The notes under the pieces: model-generated
What the model was told of the DNA's origin: nothing
Seen by the model: the letters and a program-made list of their open reading frames with translations, nothing else
Database searches by the model: none
Assembly: GCA_008638375.1 (NCBI GenBank)
Contig: CM018043.1
Location: 53,146,947-53,210,946, forward strand
Direction of reading: 5' to 3'
From: Nyssa sinensis
Lineage: Eukaryota > Streptophyta > Magnoliopsida > Cornales > Nyssaceae
DNA: 64,000 nt
Shown here: positions 1 to 10,968 of the stretch, one piece after another
Layout: each line of letters starts with the position of its first letter
Numbering within the stretch: position 1 is the first letter of the stretch
Translations under genes and position numbers: made by a program

Positions 1-1367
1 TTTGAAATTAGATACTGAGTGCTTTTTATTCATTTTTTCCCTTCATCTCACCCAATTCTTCAATTTTGACAAGCCTCTCTACACACTCACCAACTAAAGT
101 TGTTTCCTTGACACTAAAGTTGCCCCCCTCAATTGATGGTAACACTTTCTTGTTTAATTCCACTTGAAGCAATTGTAAAAACTATCTGCATAATATATTA
201 TGTTATTAGGATCAAGCTGACACCAACATCCTTAAACTCCAACCAATTTTACACTTACGGAATTTTTTTAAGCGTGCAATATTCTCTCAATCCCAATATT
301 GCATGCCTCGTATCCTCATATCTCAATATCATCATTGGACTCTATATGAGTACCTAGAAACCCACTTTAAACCTGTGCAGTACTCTTGCTTTAGGTAAGA
401 TCAACAGGTGAAAGGCATCTCTCGTTGCAGTGTTATCAGTGATTCTAGTCCCAAGAAGTAGCTCATAAATTCTATTTTCGTAGTAAAGATGGCACACGTA
501 GGAAAACTTAATGCTATTATTATAAAATGACTACTTCCAGTCATTCTTAGTTGACTATCTAATAATTAATATTCTCAGGGGACCCAACAATTATAAATTA
601 ATAGAATTATTAATTAACTTCCTTTATGATTTATATTAATAAAATATTTCCTCACAAATATACAATTTCCAAAATGAAAACAGGATATGCATGCATATTT
701 TCAAGGGTGATGAACTTGTTTATATGTATCATATCTAATTTAGCTTATAAAAAGCCCATAATCTCCTTTTTTATTATTAGAAACTTAACAATACCAATAA
801 TAGTTAATATTATATGTATCATATGCATGTTTATTTTTCTATTCTAATAGTTAATATTATAAAAGAATTTTTCAAAAAATTATTAACTATTCACCATGAA
901 AAGAAGTTGGTTTCTTAAAAAATTATTAATTATTAGATATTATAAGTTATTGAATATTAATTATTAGAGGGTCAATTTCTTACAAAATATTATGCGAACA
1001 TTGCAGCTTTTAGACTCCAATATTCTTCACATAAAATCATGTGTATCAAGAGGAACAAGGCAAAAAAGTGGATTAAGAAATTATCTCTTCTACATAAGTA
1101 GGATCCACTAACATCCAAAAGTGCTAGAAATAATATTGTTATGGTCAAGAACCATGAAGCATCAGTTGTTTCATACCAAATTATACTAAAAAGTAGTCAT
1201 AAAAATACTGAACAAAATGTAGCCCCAAAGAATATCCCGAATCTAACTTATCGATATATATACCGAAATCTAACTAGTTCAAAAACCAAAAAATGTGACA
1301 GGCAAACAACCATATTCAGGTGCACAAATGAATCTTACAAATAAAAATAATAGAATGGTAGTAGTAC
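1..1367. other. AT-rich stretch left of the SWIB gene exons
   Basis: No convincing coding exon is seen here. The SWIB gene to the right is transcribed leftwards, so this stretch is probably its intron, 3' exons or 3' flank. Plant members of the family often carry a second SWIB domain, and I looked for one on the minus strand without finding it. A short minus-strand open stretch near 390-510 could be chance. Confidence 0.4.
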
Positions 1368-2219
1368 CATCATCTGAATCCAATGGCCAGATATGCTTTG
1401 CTAGGGCCTTGTTCATTTGGAACATGTTTATGGAATCCACGCGAAAAAGGGCACGCAATGTGTCATCACAAAGTATATTTCGCCTATTGCTTGGGTCTTG
1501 CAAATCTTTTTCCCGTATATAGCTCCACAGTTGTTTGACAACCTAGAATAAGACAACAGGCAGATAAATTGCAGATTTGAGAACTCCTCAATCCACCAGG
1601 TTAACTAGTGATAAAGTGAATAAGAACTGCAAAACTTTTGGGCGATATACCTCAGTTCTGGCCAATTCAGGAACCCCGGTAAATTTCTGAAGTTGTGGAG
1701 AAAGACTACATAATTTGTTAAATCCACCCCCTCTTTTCTTGACCACTTTATTCTGCTTTTTAGACCTGATCAATAATAAAGAACAAATATATATTATAAA
1801 CAATATTAGTAAGGGCAAACTCTGATCCAGAATTCAATCAATCATTATGAGCAGGCATGCCATCATAAGATGAAAGTTGTTCCCTTATAAAAATCTCATA
1901 TCATTGAATAAATAGACTTGATCATTTTTATTTTTATTTTTTTTTGGGGGGGGGGGGGGGGGGGGAATAAAAAAAAAAAAGAAACCTATTGTGTCAACAT
2001 GTGCAGTAAGATCATACATAATATACCAGTAATCTTCAAAATCAACAATATATACATTAAATTTGTGAAAAGCATACCGGCAATCTTCAAAATCAAAAAT
2101 TATATACACAAAATTTGTTTGTGAGAAATGAATAACTGATGTTAGATTGAAGAACAACCAGAAACTTCAATAGAAGCACGCTATTAGATCTTCTGAAAGA
2201 AATCTAAAATTTTAAGATG

Positions 2220-2252
<33 letters not shown>

Positions 2253-4057
2253 CACATTCTAAAAAGTTTTTTGCAACTTGCATACCTACATGTCAATTGC
2301 ATTCGACGTGACCTAAAGGAATGAATTGAATGATAGTACCGAATCAAGTTTGTTGCTTCATGCAACCCTCATAGTGTGAATGATTTGAGATTTTTATACA
2401 AAATCATTAATTTGTATGGCCTCTGGATTGCGTTATCTGTAAAAAAGGAGAAGACCAAATCTTTTGAGGTACTTTGTCAATCAACTCTCTCAAGCAAGCC
2501 AAGAGAAAAGTCAGATGAAATACTCCCACAATTAAGTCTTAAGCACAACCATGGAGGCTTTCTACTATGAGAATAGTACAATTACTCACAAGTGCTAAAA
2601 TTAAGGGTATAGCAGTATCTGGTAATTTTGTGTGATAGTGGCTGAAACACACTAATTTTTTTTCTTCTTGTGGTCTTCCCCTTCTCACAGAATTGTCCTT
2701 CACTCTTCCATGTAAGTACTTGAAAGGTCAAACACATAGTTTTGAACCCCTTCCCCCAATGTAGGAAAAATTTTCTCAAATGCTTGGGCATCTGTTTCTC
2801 ACTTCTTGGCAAATCATAACATTGTTCTGTCTGATAGTATTCATTCCAAACAACAACTTAGAAGATATAAAGCAACAAATTTCTATTTGTACATCATTTT
2901 TAGGCCTCATACCAAGCAACAATGAGCAGAAGAATACAATGCATAAGCCATTATAGTTTTGCAGTTCTCACAATATCTACACTCAAAAAAAGACCAGATA
3001 TGAACAAACCCAATTACCCACATATATACTTATTTTTTTATAAGTATGAACACATCCATATCCTCTTCTTTAACTACCAAGACTCACTATAAGAAAGATA
3101 GAAACCCAAGGTATTATAGAAAAGACAATACTTGGCTCCAAATCAGGTATGACAAATCTCCAACCCAGGTACGTGTCACAACCTTAATCTGCCACGTATG
3201 CAATCACATTAATCCTACGTGACAATTTAATTTTAACTAAAAAATAAAAATAAAATAAAATAAAAAAGTACATGTACATTGTAAATATAGGTTAAGACAC
3301 CTGTCCAGAGGAATGCATAAATGTATACATAAAAAAAAAAAAAAAATCAGGGTAAGTGAACTAGTAATAATTCCACAAAGCAGAAAACCCTAATTCAGAT
3401 TTTACTATGAAATTTGATAAAAAAATGCATAAATGTACAGATAAAAGAGTGTTCCATAAAATATACCGTCTAAAAGCTAGTATGCATGTTACCTTAACAA
3501 TAATTTTTAAAGCACTTGTAAGAAAAATAACAAAACTAGGCCACCAATTACTTGAAAAAATCTCCTAAATTACATGCATGTAATCCAAATGTCGCAGTAC
3601 AAGATTTATAATGTATCATTTTCAACTTAATGTAGACAATAAAGGTCCCTAAATCCGCGAATATATATGTATGTACACATATACAAACATATATACAATA
3701 AACTAACCCTCTTTTAGCGGTACCCTTCCCATTACTAGTTTCTTCCAATTCTTCTTCTTCCTCCTCTTCTTCTTCTTCATCGTCTTCGGCTTCCTCTGAT
3801 TTCAGATTACCGGTCTCTCCATCTTCTTCGTCACCTTCGCCTTCATCGGCGTCATCTTCTTGATTTTCTTGGGCGTTCTTGTACTGGCTCTGAAGGTAGA
3901 GATCAACCTGTTCTCGAATAAAGGCCTTCTTATCGGACAAATCGATTCCGAAATCCTCCTCTAGCTTCCGGCGCACGATGGCAGTGGTGGTTGTGTTCAG
4001 GTCCGACGTGCGCAGAAATTCGCGAAGCCGGCCGACGAGGTCAGAGTCCGACACCAT
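1368..4057 (-). CDS. SWIB/MDM2-domain protein with N-terminal DEK_C domain (partial, three exons)
   Basis: This is probably a nuclear chromatin or transcription-associated protein of the plant SWIB family (BAF60b/UAF30-like). Exon 1 (4057-3708) starts at the ATG giving MVSDSDLVGRLREFL, the family's usual start, and encodes a DEK_C domain (roughly residues 3-58, with FIREQVDLYLQ at its end) followed by a long Asp/Glu run. Exon 2 (1765-1651) gives a Lys-rich stretch and the first half of SWIB (KKRGGGFNKLCSLSPQL). Exon 3 (1542-1368) gives the second half (KQLWSYIREKDLQDPSNRR, then FQMNKALAKHIWPL). The junctions are phase-compatible: exon 1 is 350 bp (2 bases over), exon 2 is 115 bp starting with the completing base, and exon 3 begins in phase 0. 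The acceptors end in AG and the donors start with GT. Intron 1 is about 1.9 kb. An in-frame ATG at 4129 is possible but unlike the family. The 3' end is not identified. Confidence 0.88.
1766..3707 (-). other. Long first intron of the SWIB gene with homopolymer and microsatellite
   Basis: This stretch lies between phase-compatible splice sites. It holds a run of about 20 G after a T run (about 1937-1965), a compound (GT)n(GA)n microsatellite at about 2221-2252, and a copy of a dispersed repeat at about 3126-3290. No exon is seen inside. The exons on either side join in frame without another. Confidence 0.7.
3126..3290 (+). repeat. Dispersed repeat, copy 1 (opposite orientation to 6905-7072)
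   Basis: The stretch reading from CTTGGCTCCAAA through GTACGTGTCACAA and CACGTATG to TTTAATTTTAACTAAAAA recurs as its reverse complement at about 6905-7072. It is probably a short non-autonomous element or part of one. I could not define ends or a target duplication. Confidence 0.5.
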
Positions 4058-5802
4058 ATCTCCGGTACGGCTTTCTTTTTCTGTGCAATAAAATTTAGGT
4101 TGGACTGGGAGAGAGTATTGAAATGGCAATTTTGGGGCTCAATGTGTCAGGTGGCTGAAATGTGAAGGAATTGGATTTTCGAAGACGAGGCTTTTGGGGC
4201 TGACCTGTGTAGTTCTCGTTACACGTTCGAGTGAAAGTGAAGGCCCATCTCTTTTACCTTCTTTTTTATTTTTCCTTCAGATTTTCTCTCTTTTGACTGA
4301 TTTGCCCTCGTTTTTTATCTGAAACCATACTATGCCCACTTTCTGAGTTTTTTTGCAGACAAGAGGAGAAAATATTTGGCAATCTTAGAGTATTTAGGAG
4401 TAGAAAAAAAAGGCGTTATTACAAATCGCGTCTTTAAAGTAAAGACATGAATTCAAAATGTATTTTTTTAAAAAAAAATTTACTTTTATAAATGAAAATT
4501 TTGAGATGCACTTTAATAAAAAAATGCATTTAGAAATTATAAATTTAAAATAAATGTGCATTTACAAACCACGCCTTTAAAATAAAAATCTATTTAAAAG
4601 GTGTATTTTGAAATCACTTCTTTATCACAAATATAAATCTTCTAAATATTTTTAAAATAACTTGAGAATGCAAAATATTATTTTAAAAGACACATCAAAT
4701 AACAAAGAATTTCTTACTTTCATGTTGTACACAGTACGAATCCTCGTGTTCCGTTCAGATGAGATGCAATTTGGATGTCAAAAGAGCTTTTAAATGTAGC
4801 GAAATTTGAAAAAAAATAAAGAAAAAAAAGTAATATACGAAGAAAAGTGGATAGTAAAATTTTATAATTTGTGAGATCAATAAAAAAATTTACTATTTCT
4901 GAAACTGGTGTAAAAGTTTATTATCTTTATTAGACATTAGTTAGATTTACAAAGTAATCAAAATTTCATTGTCCCAAATGCTCACTACAAATCTACCCTT
5001 GTTCATGGGCAATAACAACTAAAAACAAAATGATTACCCAAATTGCCAAGTTGTTGGACATCAGAAGCACAATTATAAATGAGTAGCTAACCAGTAAATT
5101 TAATATCTTATAATGAGACAAAAAGCATTCAACAATTTGACATCTCAAAAGCCCCAGTGGAGACTCTTTGTCGCTCGTCTTCGACCACCCAAATTGCCGA
5201 CAACTCAATCTCCTTCTAGATGTATTTGATCTCCACCAGAACAATTGGTTGATTGCTTAAATGACGATTTCCACGATCACTATCGCTTTCGACGGAGACT
5301 TCACTGGCGTGATCACAGACGACGCCATCCGACCACCAGATCTAACAACTCTCTAACCGATCATGAGGTTGCCCCTGAGACAATGGTTGTTTAAATTCAA
5401 GCAATGAACTTTGCAGTTAAAGTAGAGATTACTGCCATTAATGAGCACTGAATGAGAGAGATTGAGAATGGGAGAATCGAAATTGTTGGACTGAAATGCC
5501 ATTATGGATTTGCAAAGATGGTGATGAATGTGATGGAAATAATATTATGTTTGGATGAAATGAATTGAAAAAAAAAAAAAAAAGTATAAACCATAAGAAA
5601 AATAGTGGAAAGAATAAGGAAAAAATAATGTGTCACACAGCTTCTTATTCATTAGCAGGTATATATACAGAAGATTAGAAAGCCAACCCTAAAATTAAGT
5701 GTATAGTTGTAACCTAAAATACAAATTCAAAAATTATCCCTAAAGATAACTAGATAAGTTATACCAATAGACAGTTACAATATTCTCTAATAAAAGAAAG
5801 AC
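4058..5802. other. Intergenic: SWIB promoter side, then AT-rich DNA
   Basis: The first ~200 bases upstream of the SWIB start codon would hold its 5' UTR and promoter; no clear TATA box was identified. Beyond that is AT-rich DNA with weak internal repeats (for example around 4424-4450 and 4564-4590). A less AT-rich patch at about 5150-5400 has only short open stretches and no recognised protein. I see no gene here. Confidence 0.45.
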
Positions 5803-6223
5803 GAGTTTATATCATGTTTGTTTTAAAAATTAGGAGGGAAAGGGAAGAAAAGCTTAACCCTCATTTAAACAATTTTGTTATCCCTCTAAAAGTGGAATGA
5901 AATGGAAAGAAATGAAAGAATGATTTAATGAATTTTTAATAATACCAATATTACTCTTAAAATTGTAAAAGTCAAAATAAAAATGACACCTCTATCCTAG
6001 GTCATTCAAATACACATCTAAATCTTTTCTTTTCCTTTCTTTCTTTTATCATTCTCAAACAAGATGAAATGATTATATTAGTCTTTCATCTCATTTTCTT
6101 TCATTAGTTATCTAAACATAAAAGATGGATTATCTTCCCCTCTCCTCTCATTTCCTTTCCTTTATAACTAATACTATATTTTCCTTTTTTTTTCTCTTAT
6201 CTCTTACTTATCCAAACGAACTA
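5803..6223 (-). mobile_element. MITE-like element, copy A
   Basis: About 420 bp, and the reverse complement of 10544-10968 along most of its length. Shared blocks include AAGCTTAACCCTCATTT, TGACACCTCTATCCTA and CATTAGTTATC. The ends show weak inverted similarity (ATCATGTTTGTTTTAA at one end, the complement of AGTTCGTTTGGATAA at the other). There is no coding capacity. Having two copies in opposite orientation suggests mobility. No clean target duplication was found, so the superfamily is undecided. Confidence 0.6.
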
Positions 6224-6542
6224 TAAGTATTGGTGAAGGTGCAAAGGAGGCCGGTGGTGATAGGGCTAGGGATGGGAACCGAAATGCATGGATTTTATAG
6301 AGTTGCTTGAATTTCATACTTGGATTAAAGAAGTTATATATTAAAAATGATCGGTGACAATTCATAATGAATTTAAAATTAAAAAATAAAATAACTAAAT
6401 GTATCCTATATTAAACAAACTAAGCATGGACTATACAATAATTTAACATCTTTTTAAAAAATGTAACACCAATTAACTCTCAAAAGAATCCAACATATTT
6501 TTTCCATTTGTAAATTATGTTGTTTGTATGTAGTCAAAAAAA

Positions 6543-6697
6543 TAGGTTGTTTGTAATTAAACTGAGAGGAACCGTCGTCTAGTCAAATTGATATGATTTG
6601 CCCTTGATATAATTGAACGATAGGTTCTCTGTAATTAAATTGAGAGGAACCATCGTCAAGTCAGTTTTATATTATTTACCCTTAATATAATTGAATG
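6543..6697. repeat. Two-copy tandem repeat, period about 79 bp
   Basis: The block starting AGGTTGTTTGTAATTAAACT at about 6543 is repeated with changes from about 6622, both containing GAGAGGAACC and ending near ATATAATTGAA. This is a simple local duplication with no coding content. Confidence 0.7.
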
Positions 6698-6904
6698 AAT
6701 GTGACCAGCAGATTGTGGTCCCAATTTCCTTACATAAAATGCGGCAACATAAGATAGATTATTGTAATGCAACTGTCACTTGTAGGCAATTCATGTTTCA
6801 CATGCTTTAAAAGCAACAAGAGGGAATGACTAAAGAAGTTCATATTTATTGGTTTTTGGTGTATTGTAATTGTAACAATAAATATTTATTATGTTAATTG
6901 GTGT

Positions 6905-7072
6905 ATTGTTCACATATGCAATGCTAGCGTATTTTTTAATTTTATTTTTTAGTTTAAATTAAATAGTCACATGATATACATATGATAACATACGTGACAC
7001 ATTAAGATTGTAACACGTACGTAGATAGGAGGAAGTCTCTCTTACCGAGTTTGGAGCCAAGCATTGTCATTA
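6905..7072 (-). repeat. Dispersed repeat, copy 2
   Basis: Reverse complement of the repeat at 3126-3290, sharing CTTGGCTCCAAA, TACGTGTTACAA and CACGTATG-like blocks. Weaker similarity continues into the 406-bp tandem unit (CATGCTTGGAGTCAAA near 7935 and CATGCTTGGATTCAAA near 9305), so the same family may underlie both. Confidence 0.45.
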
Positions 7073-7694
7073 AATTAATATGTCAAGTATTTATTAGCCT
7101 GCATACAATACACCAAACCAATGAATAATTTTTCAGGCTATGTGTGTTTGTCGATTTGAGGAGGAGATTGAATAAATTAATCATTATATCTTGTGAAACC
7201 GGTGTTTGGAATAAAATGAAGGGTCTCATTGATAGTACGAGAGTAAATAATGACATATAACATAGATAAAATAATAAAAAAGAGAAAAATTATAAGATTA
7301 CTAATCATATCATTATTAATAAAAATTGATAGATAATCCATCCAGTCCATGAAACAAACATGGCGGACAATCATAGAGAAAGACGGGATGGTTCTGAACT
7401 TCTGGATGGACTTTCCAAAGGGTAACATATAGATTGGGCTTCAACCTGTTCATATGGGTTGGGCTGGATATGGCCTTCTTTTCCAACCCAAGCATAGTAG
7501 TCTTGTGGTGTGGATCATCGAACATGAACGCCAAATCTAAATAGCTGCTCTTAGGTAAGTCCATGGGAGGAGCCAAAAAATGTTTTAGGAGAGAGCTAGA
7601 AATTTTTTGGGGGGAAATTTAAGGAAGAATTTTTTTTTTTCCATGCACAATTTTGGGGATCTTGGACATGAGAATGCTTTCTCAATAGGTTCCC

Positions 7695-8100
7695 ATGAAC
7701 TCTCCGTTGAGGAATGGGAGGCATTTTAGGTTCAAAAGAATTATTAGTTGGGATAAACTTGGCTCTGCCGAATGATGTGTTTTTATCATAATTTGTCACA
7801 TATATAATACATGTATGCTTCATTATTTAATATAATTTTTATTTTTAAATTTAAAATAAATAATCACAATTCTAAATATGTTAAATTGTGATGGAGGCTC
7901 GTTGTCTTGTAAAAAAGGTTTCTCTTATATATCATGCTTGGAGTCAAATATTTTCCTATCAATCGATTGGGCTCATTTTTGGAAATCTCTCCTCAAAACT
8001 CCACAAAATTCAATTGGTAAAAGAATAAGATTAAAGCTTAGGAAAAATTCTTGAATGGGATCGACGCACCGCTATGATGGTGCATCTTTTAAATGGTGTT
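7695..8100 (+). repeat. Tandem duplication, copy 1 (406 bp)
   Basis: The unit begins ATGAACTCTCCGTTGAGGAA and ends just before the same words recur at 8101. Copy 1 is uninterrupted and so preserves the pre-insertion sequence around the hAT insertion site in copy 2 (ACATGTATG followed directly by a TTCATTAT-type sequence). No gene is recognised in it. Confidence 0.85.
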
Positions 8101-8608
8101 ATGAACTCTCCGTTGAGGAATGGGAGGCATATTGGGTTCAAAAGAATTATTGGTTGGGATAAACTTGGCTATGCCGAATGATGTGTTATTATCACAATTT
8201 GTCACATATATAATACATGTATGTAGGCCTGACAAAACAGACAGGTTTGGGCGGGTTGTAAATGGGTCGGGTTATAAACAGGTTGAACTCATATTTGACT
8301 CGGATTGATCAGGTCGAATGTGGGCCGGGTCAACCCGATTTTGACCCGCTACCTAACTTTTTTTAAAATAAAACACTACCTAAAATTGTCACATCTCAAT
8401 CAGGTAATATGACTAACAAAATTCATCACATTTCTCTGTTAAAACTTTTATGAATACATATTAAAAAAAATTATTTCCCTATTAGTAAATCTAATCAGGC
8501 GAAATTTATAGTGGTTGCTTTCACGGGTTCATTTTCTTTTCTAACGTGAACTAAATTGTTAAACTAATAAACTAAATTTATGGTGGAGCACTATCATGTA
8601 TATACCGT

Positions 8609-8644
<36 letters not shown>

Positions 8645-9457
8645 TATGCAATTAATTTTTTTTTATGTATTTAAGCAGTGATAAAAAATTTTATTTTTTT
8701 CATGATAATTAATATAGACTAATAAAATGAATTTATATTTTTGTACATGTATACCTTTGATGTGGTTTGTATATTTCAATTATTGTTTATGGAGAAAAAT
8801 GGTATTCAAAACTCTTAGCGGTAATCAATTCAATTTATTTTAAATCACAAGTTTTTGATTTGTGTTTTGTTTATATATATAATGATGTTGAATTACATTC
8901 TCTAAATATTAATTTTATTTTATAATCTATTGTATATGTTTTAATATTTTGTTCTTTCACAAATGGAGATATAAATATACATATATATATATATATATAT
9001 TCTTATACTAGTTTATTATTTTTCATTATCAATCCGTCAAATACTCATATTCAATCCGTATTGATCCGCTAAATTGATGGGTTCCTTATTACCCAATCTG
9101 TTTATGACCCGCTAACTAAATAGGCGGATTAGGAGAGGTTGATAGTGGGTGGGTTGACAGATTTAGATAACATTTGTCACCTCTACATGTATGGTTCATT
9201 ATATAATTTTTATTTTCAAATTTAAGATAAATAATCACAATTCTATATATTGTAAAGTGTGATGGAGGCACGTCGTCTTGTAGAAGAGTTTTCTCCTATA
9301 TATCATGCTTGGATTCAAATATTTTCCTATGAATTGATTGGGCTCATTTTTGGAAAGCTCTCCTCAAAACTCCACAAAATTCAATTGGTGAAAGAATAAG
9401 ATTAAAGCTTAGGGAAAATTCTGGGATCGGCGCATGGTGCATCTTTTAAATAGTGTT
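8101..9457 (+). repeat. Tandem duplication, copy 2, interrupted by a hAT element
   Basis: Copy 2 occupies 8101-8223 and 9186-9457, with the target-site duplication counted on both sides. Between them lies the 962-bp insertion. The two copies differ by scattered substitutions and small indels, such as a shortened end near 9420-9435. Confidence 0.85.
8224..9185. mobile_element. Non-autonomous hAT-type transposon, 962 bp
   Basis: The element is flanked by a perfect 8-bp target duplication CATGTATG (8216-8223 and 9186-9193). Terminal inverted repeats are TAGGCCTGACAAA at the left and TAGAGGTGACAAA on the complement of the right end, agreeing at 10 of 13 positions. An 8-bp duplication and such termini are standard for the hAT superfamily. 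Subterminal regions are rich in GGGTC/GACCC words. The centre is AT-rich with two (TA)n tracts (about 8611-8634 and 8974-9000). No transposase ORF is present, so it would depend on an autonomous relative. The empty site survives in copy 1 of the tandem duplication. Confidence 0.9.
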
Positions 9458-9537
9458 ATGCTATTGTATTATGATCTTATATTTTTTAATGAATTATAAC
9501 ACATATGATAAAATATTATTAGAATGACACAATGTTA

Positions 9538-9711
9538 TGGAGTAATACTATACTTCTCAAATATCTATCTCAAATTTTTCATTCCAAATAATGTGGCACT
9601 ATAATACTGACAGGACATTAAGTCGTGTAATTAATAAGTCATGGTGAGACTCTGTCACGTCATTATCACATCATTTGAAATAAATTTTTGAAAAGTGTAG
9701 TATTACTCTAC
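9538..9711. mobile_element. Short MITE with about 40-bp imperfect inverted ends
   Basis: The left end reads GGAGTAATACTATACTTCTC. The complement of the right end reads AGAGTAATACTACACTTTTC, and the similarity continues inward (CTCAAAT / TTCAAATGATGTG). The length is about 174 bp with no coding content. A TA dinucleotide lies at both edges but is too short to prove a target duplication. Confidence 0.65.
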
Positions 9712-10169
9712 CAAAAACTGACTTGAACAAGTTTTAAAAATGTGAAGGTGAAACTTTTACATCAATTGTGTTACAAATTGTGCTGAGATTTGTTGTGCTG
9801 CAAACCATTACTCATATGACAGAGTCTCACTTCCATCACAATTTTAATTTTATCCTTCCGTCACAATTCATCTTCTAAAGTGAACGGGAAAGTGCACATG
9901 CATGCACATGCCAATTTAAACGATATGATTATAAAATTACAGCTCATTCTCACCCAAATTAACCCACATTATGAATAGTAAGAATACATTTATATATATA
10001 TGTATGTATTTTGTAAATACTGATAAAAAAATAATAAATAAATAAATGTGTTTGTGCTTTTTGTAAAGAAGAAAAAAAATGTTATTAACAATATGTATGT
10101 ATATGACAAAAAAATTATTTTGTTACATTTTTCTTTCCTTTTCTCCCCATTTTCTTTCCCTTAGGTCTT

Positions 10170-10543
10170 GCAAAATCAACACACAATGGGGATTGAGAGA
10201 AAGACGGCCAAAATCCATTACCGGGTTTGTGTACGTGTGGGTGCGATTGATGTGGGCTTCACGACTGCGATTTTAATGATGGCGGCTTGTGGTAGCTATA
10301 GGGTTGATGACGGTGACACTGGTGGTGGTGCGGAGGGATTGTTTGGAAGGATGGCAACCATGAGTGAGAGAGGAGGTGACGATGCGCGGTGGCGGTACAA
10401 CATGGTGCACCGGTGGCCGTTGACGGTACCTGTGGTGGCAGTGGCGGCTTCTGGGTTGTCGATGGTCGTTGACGGCAGTGGATTACGGTGGTGCGCAGGT
10501 GGCCGTGATTGCCGGTTGTCGGGTAGCAATAAGAAGAGAAACA
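10170..10543. other. GC-richer island without recognised gene
   Basis: This stretch is clearly richer in G and C than its surroundings, with many GGTGG/GGCGG words on the plus strand. Open frames exist on both strands but are Gly-, Pro- or Thr-rich and overlap each other, as expected from composition alone. It may be a decayed transposon piece. It abuts the left end of MITE-like copy B. Confidence 0.4.
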
Positions 10544-10968
10544 GTTCGTTTGGATAACTAGGAGAGAAATGAAAGAAAATGAGAGCATTAGTTATGAGAG
10601 AAAGGAGAGGAGAAAAGAGGATAATCTTTTTTTTATGTTTGGATAACTAATGAAAGGAAAGGAAAAGAAAGCCTTTTATCTTGTTTGAGAATGATAAAAG
10701 AAAGAAAGGAAAGGAAATAATTTTATATAATTTTATTATTATATTCTTTGGATGCCTTAGGATAGAGGTGTCATTTTTATTTTGGCTTTTACAATTTTAA
10801 GGGTAATATTAATATTATTAAAAATTCATTAAATCTTTTTTTCCTTTCCCTCCGTTTCCGCCCACTTTTGGAGGGATAACAAAATGGCTGAAATGAGGGT
10901 TAAGCTCTTCCTCCCTTTCCTTCCGTTTCTTTCCTAATTTTTAAAACAAACATGATATAAGCTCTCCT
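10544..10968 (+). mobile_element. MITE-like element, copy B
   Basis: Counterpart of copy A (5803-6223) in opposite orientation. It starts AGTTCGTTTGGATAACTA and ends near AAACAAACATGATATAAGC. It contains GGATAGAGGTGTCATTTTTA and GAGGGTTAAGCTC, each matched on the complement of copy A. Confidence 0.6.

Noticed and set aside
390..520. Minus-strand stretch reading ENRIYELLLGTRITDN as a possible extra exon
   Set aside because: Short, no match to the SWIB family, and splice sites are weak. It may be chance.
133..847. Short hydrophobic open frames on plus
   Set aside because: AT-driven, Ile/Tyr/Ser-rich, no start context or motif, and each under 75 codons.
4993..5244. 83-codon minus frame starting MFWWRSNTSRRR
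   Set aside because: Half of it is a hydrophobic AT-rich tail, no family resemblance, and no supporting splice structure.
10168..10588. Overlapping frames of up to 129 codons on both strands
   Set aside because: Gly/Val- and Pro/Thr-rich readings follow from the G-rich plus strand; no domain seen.
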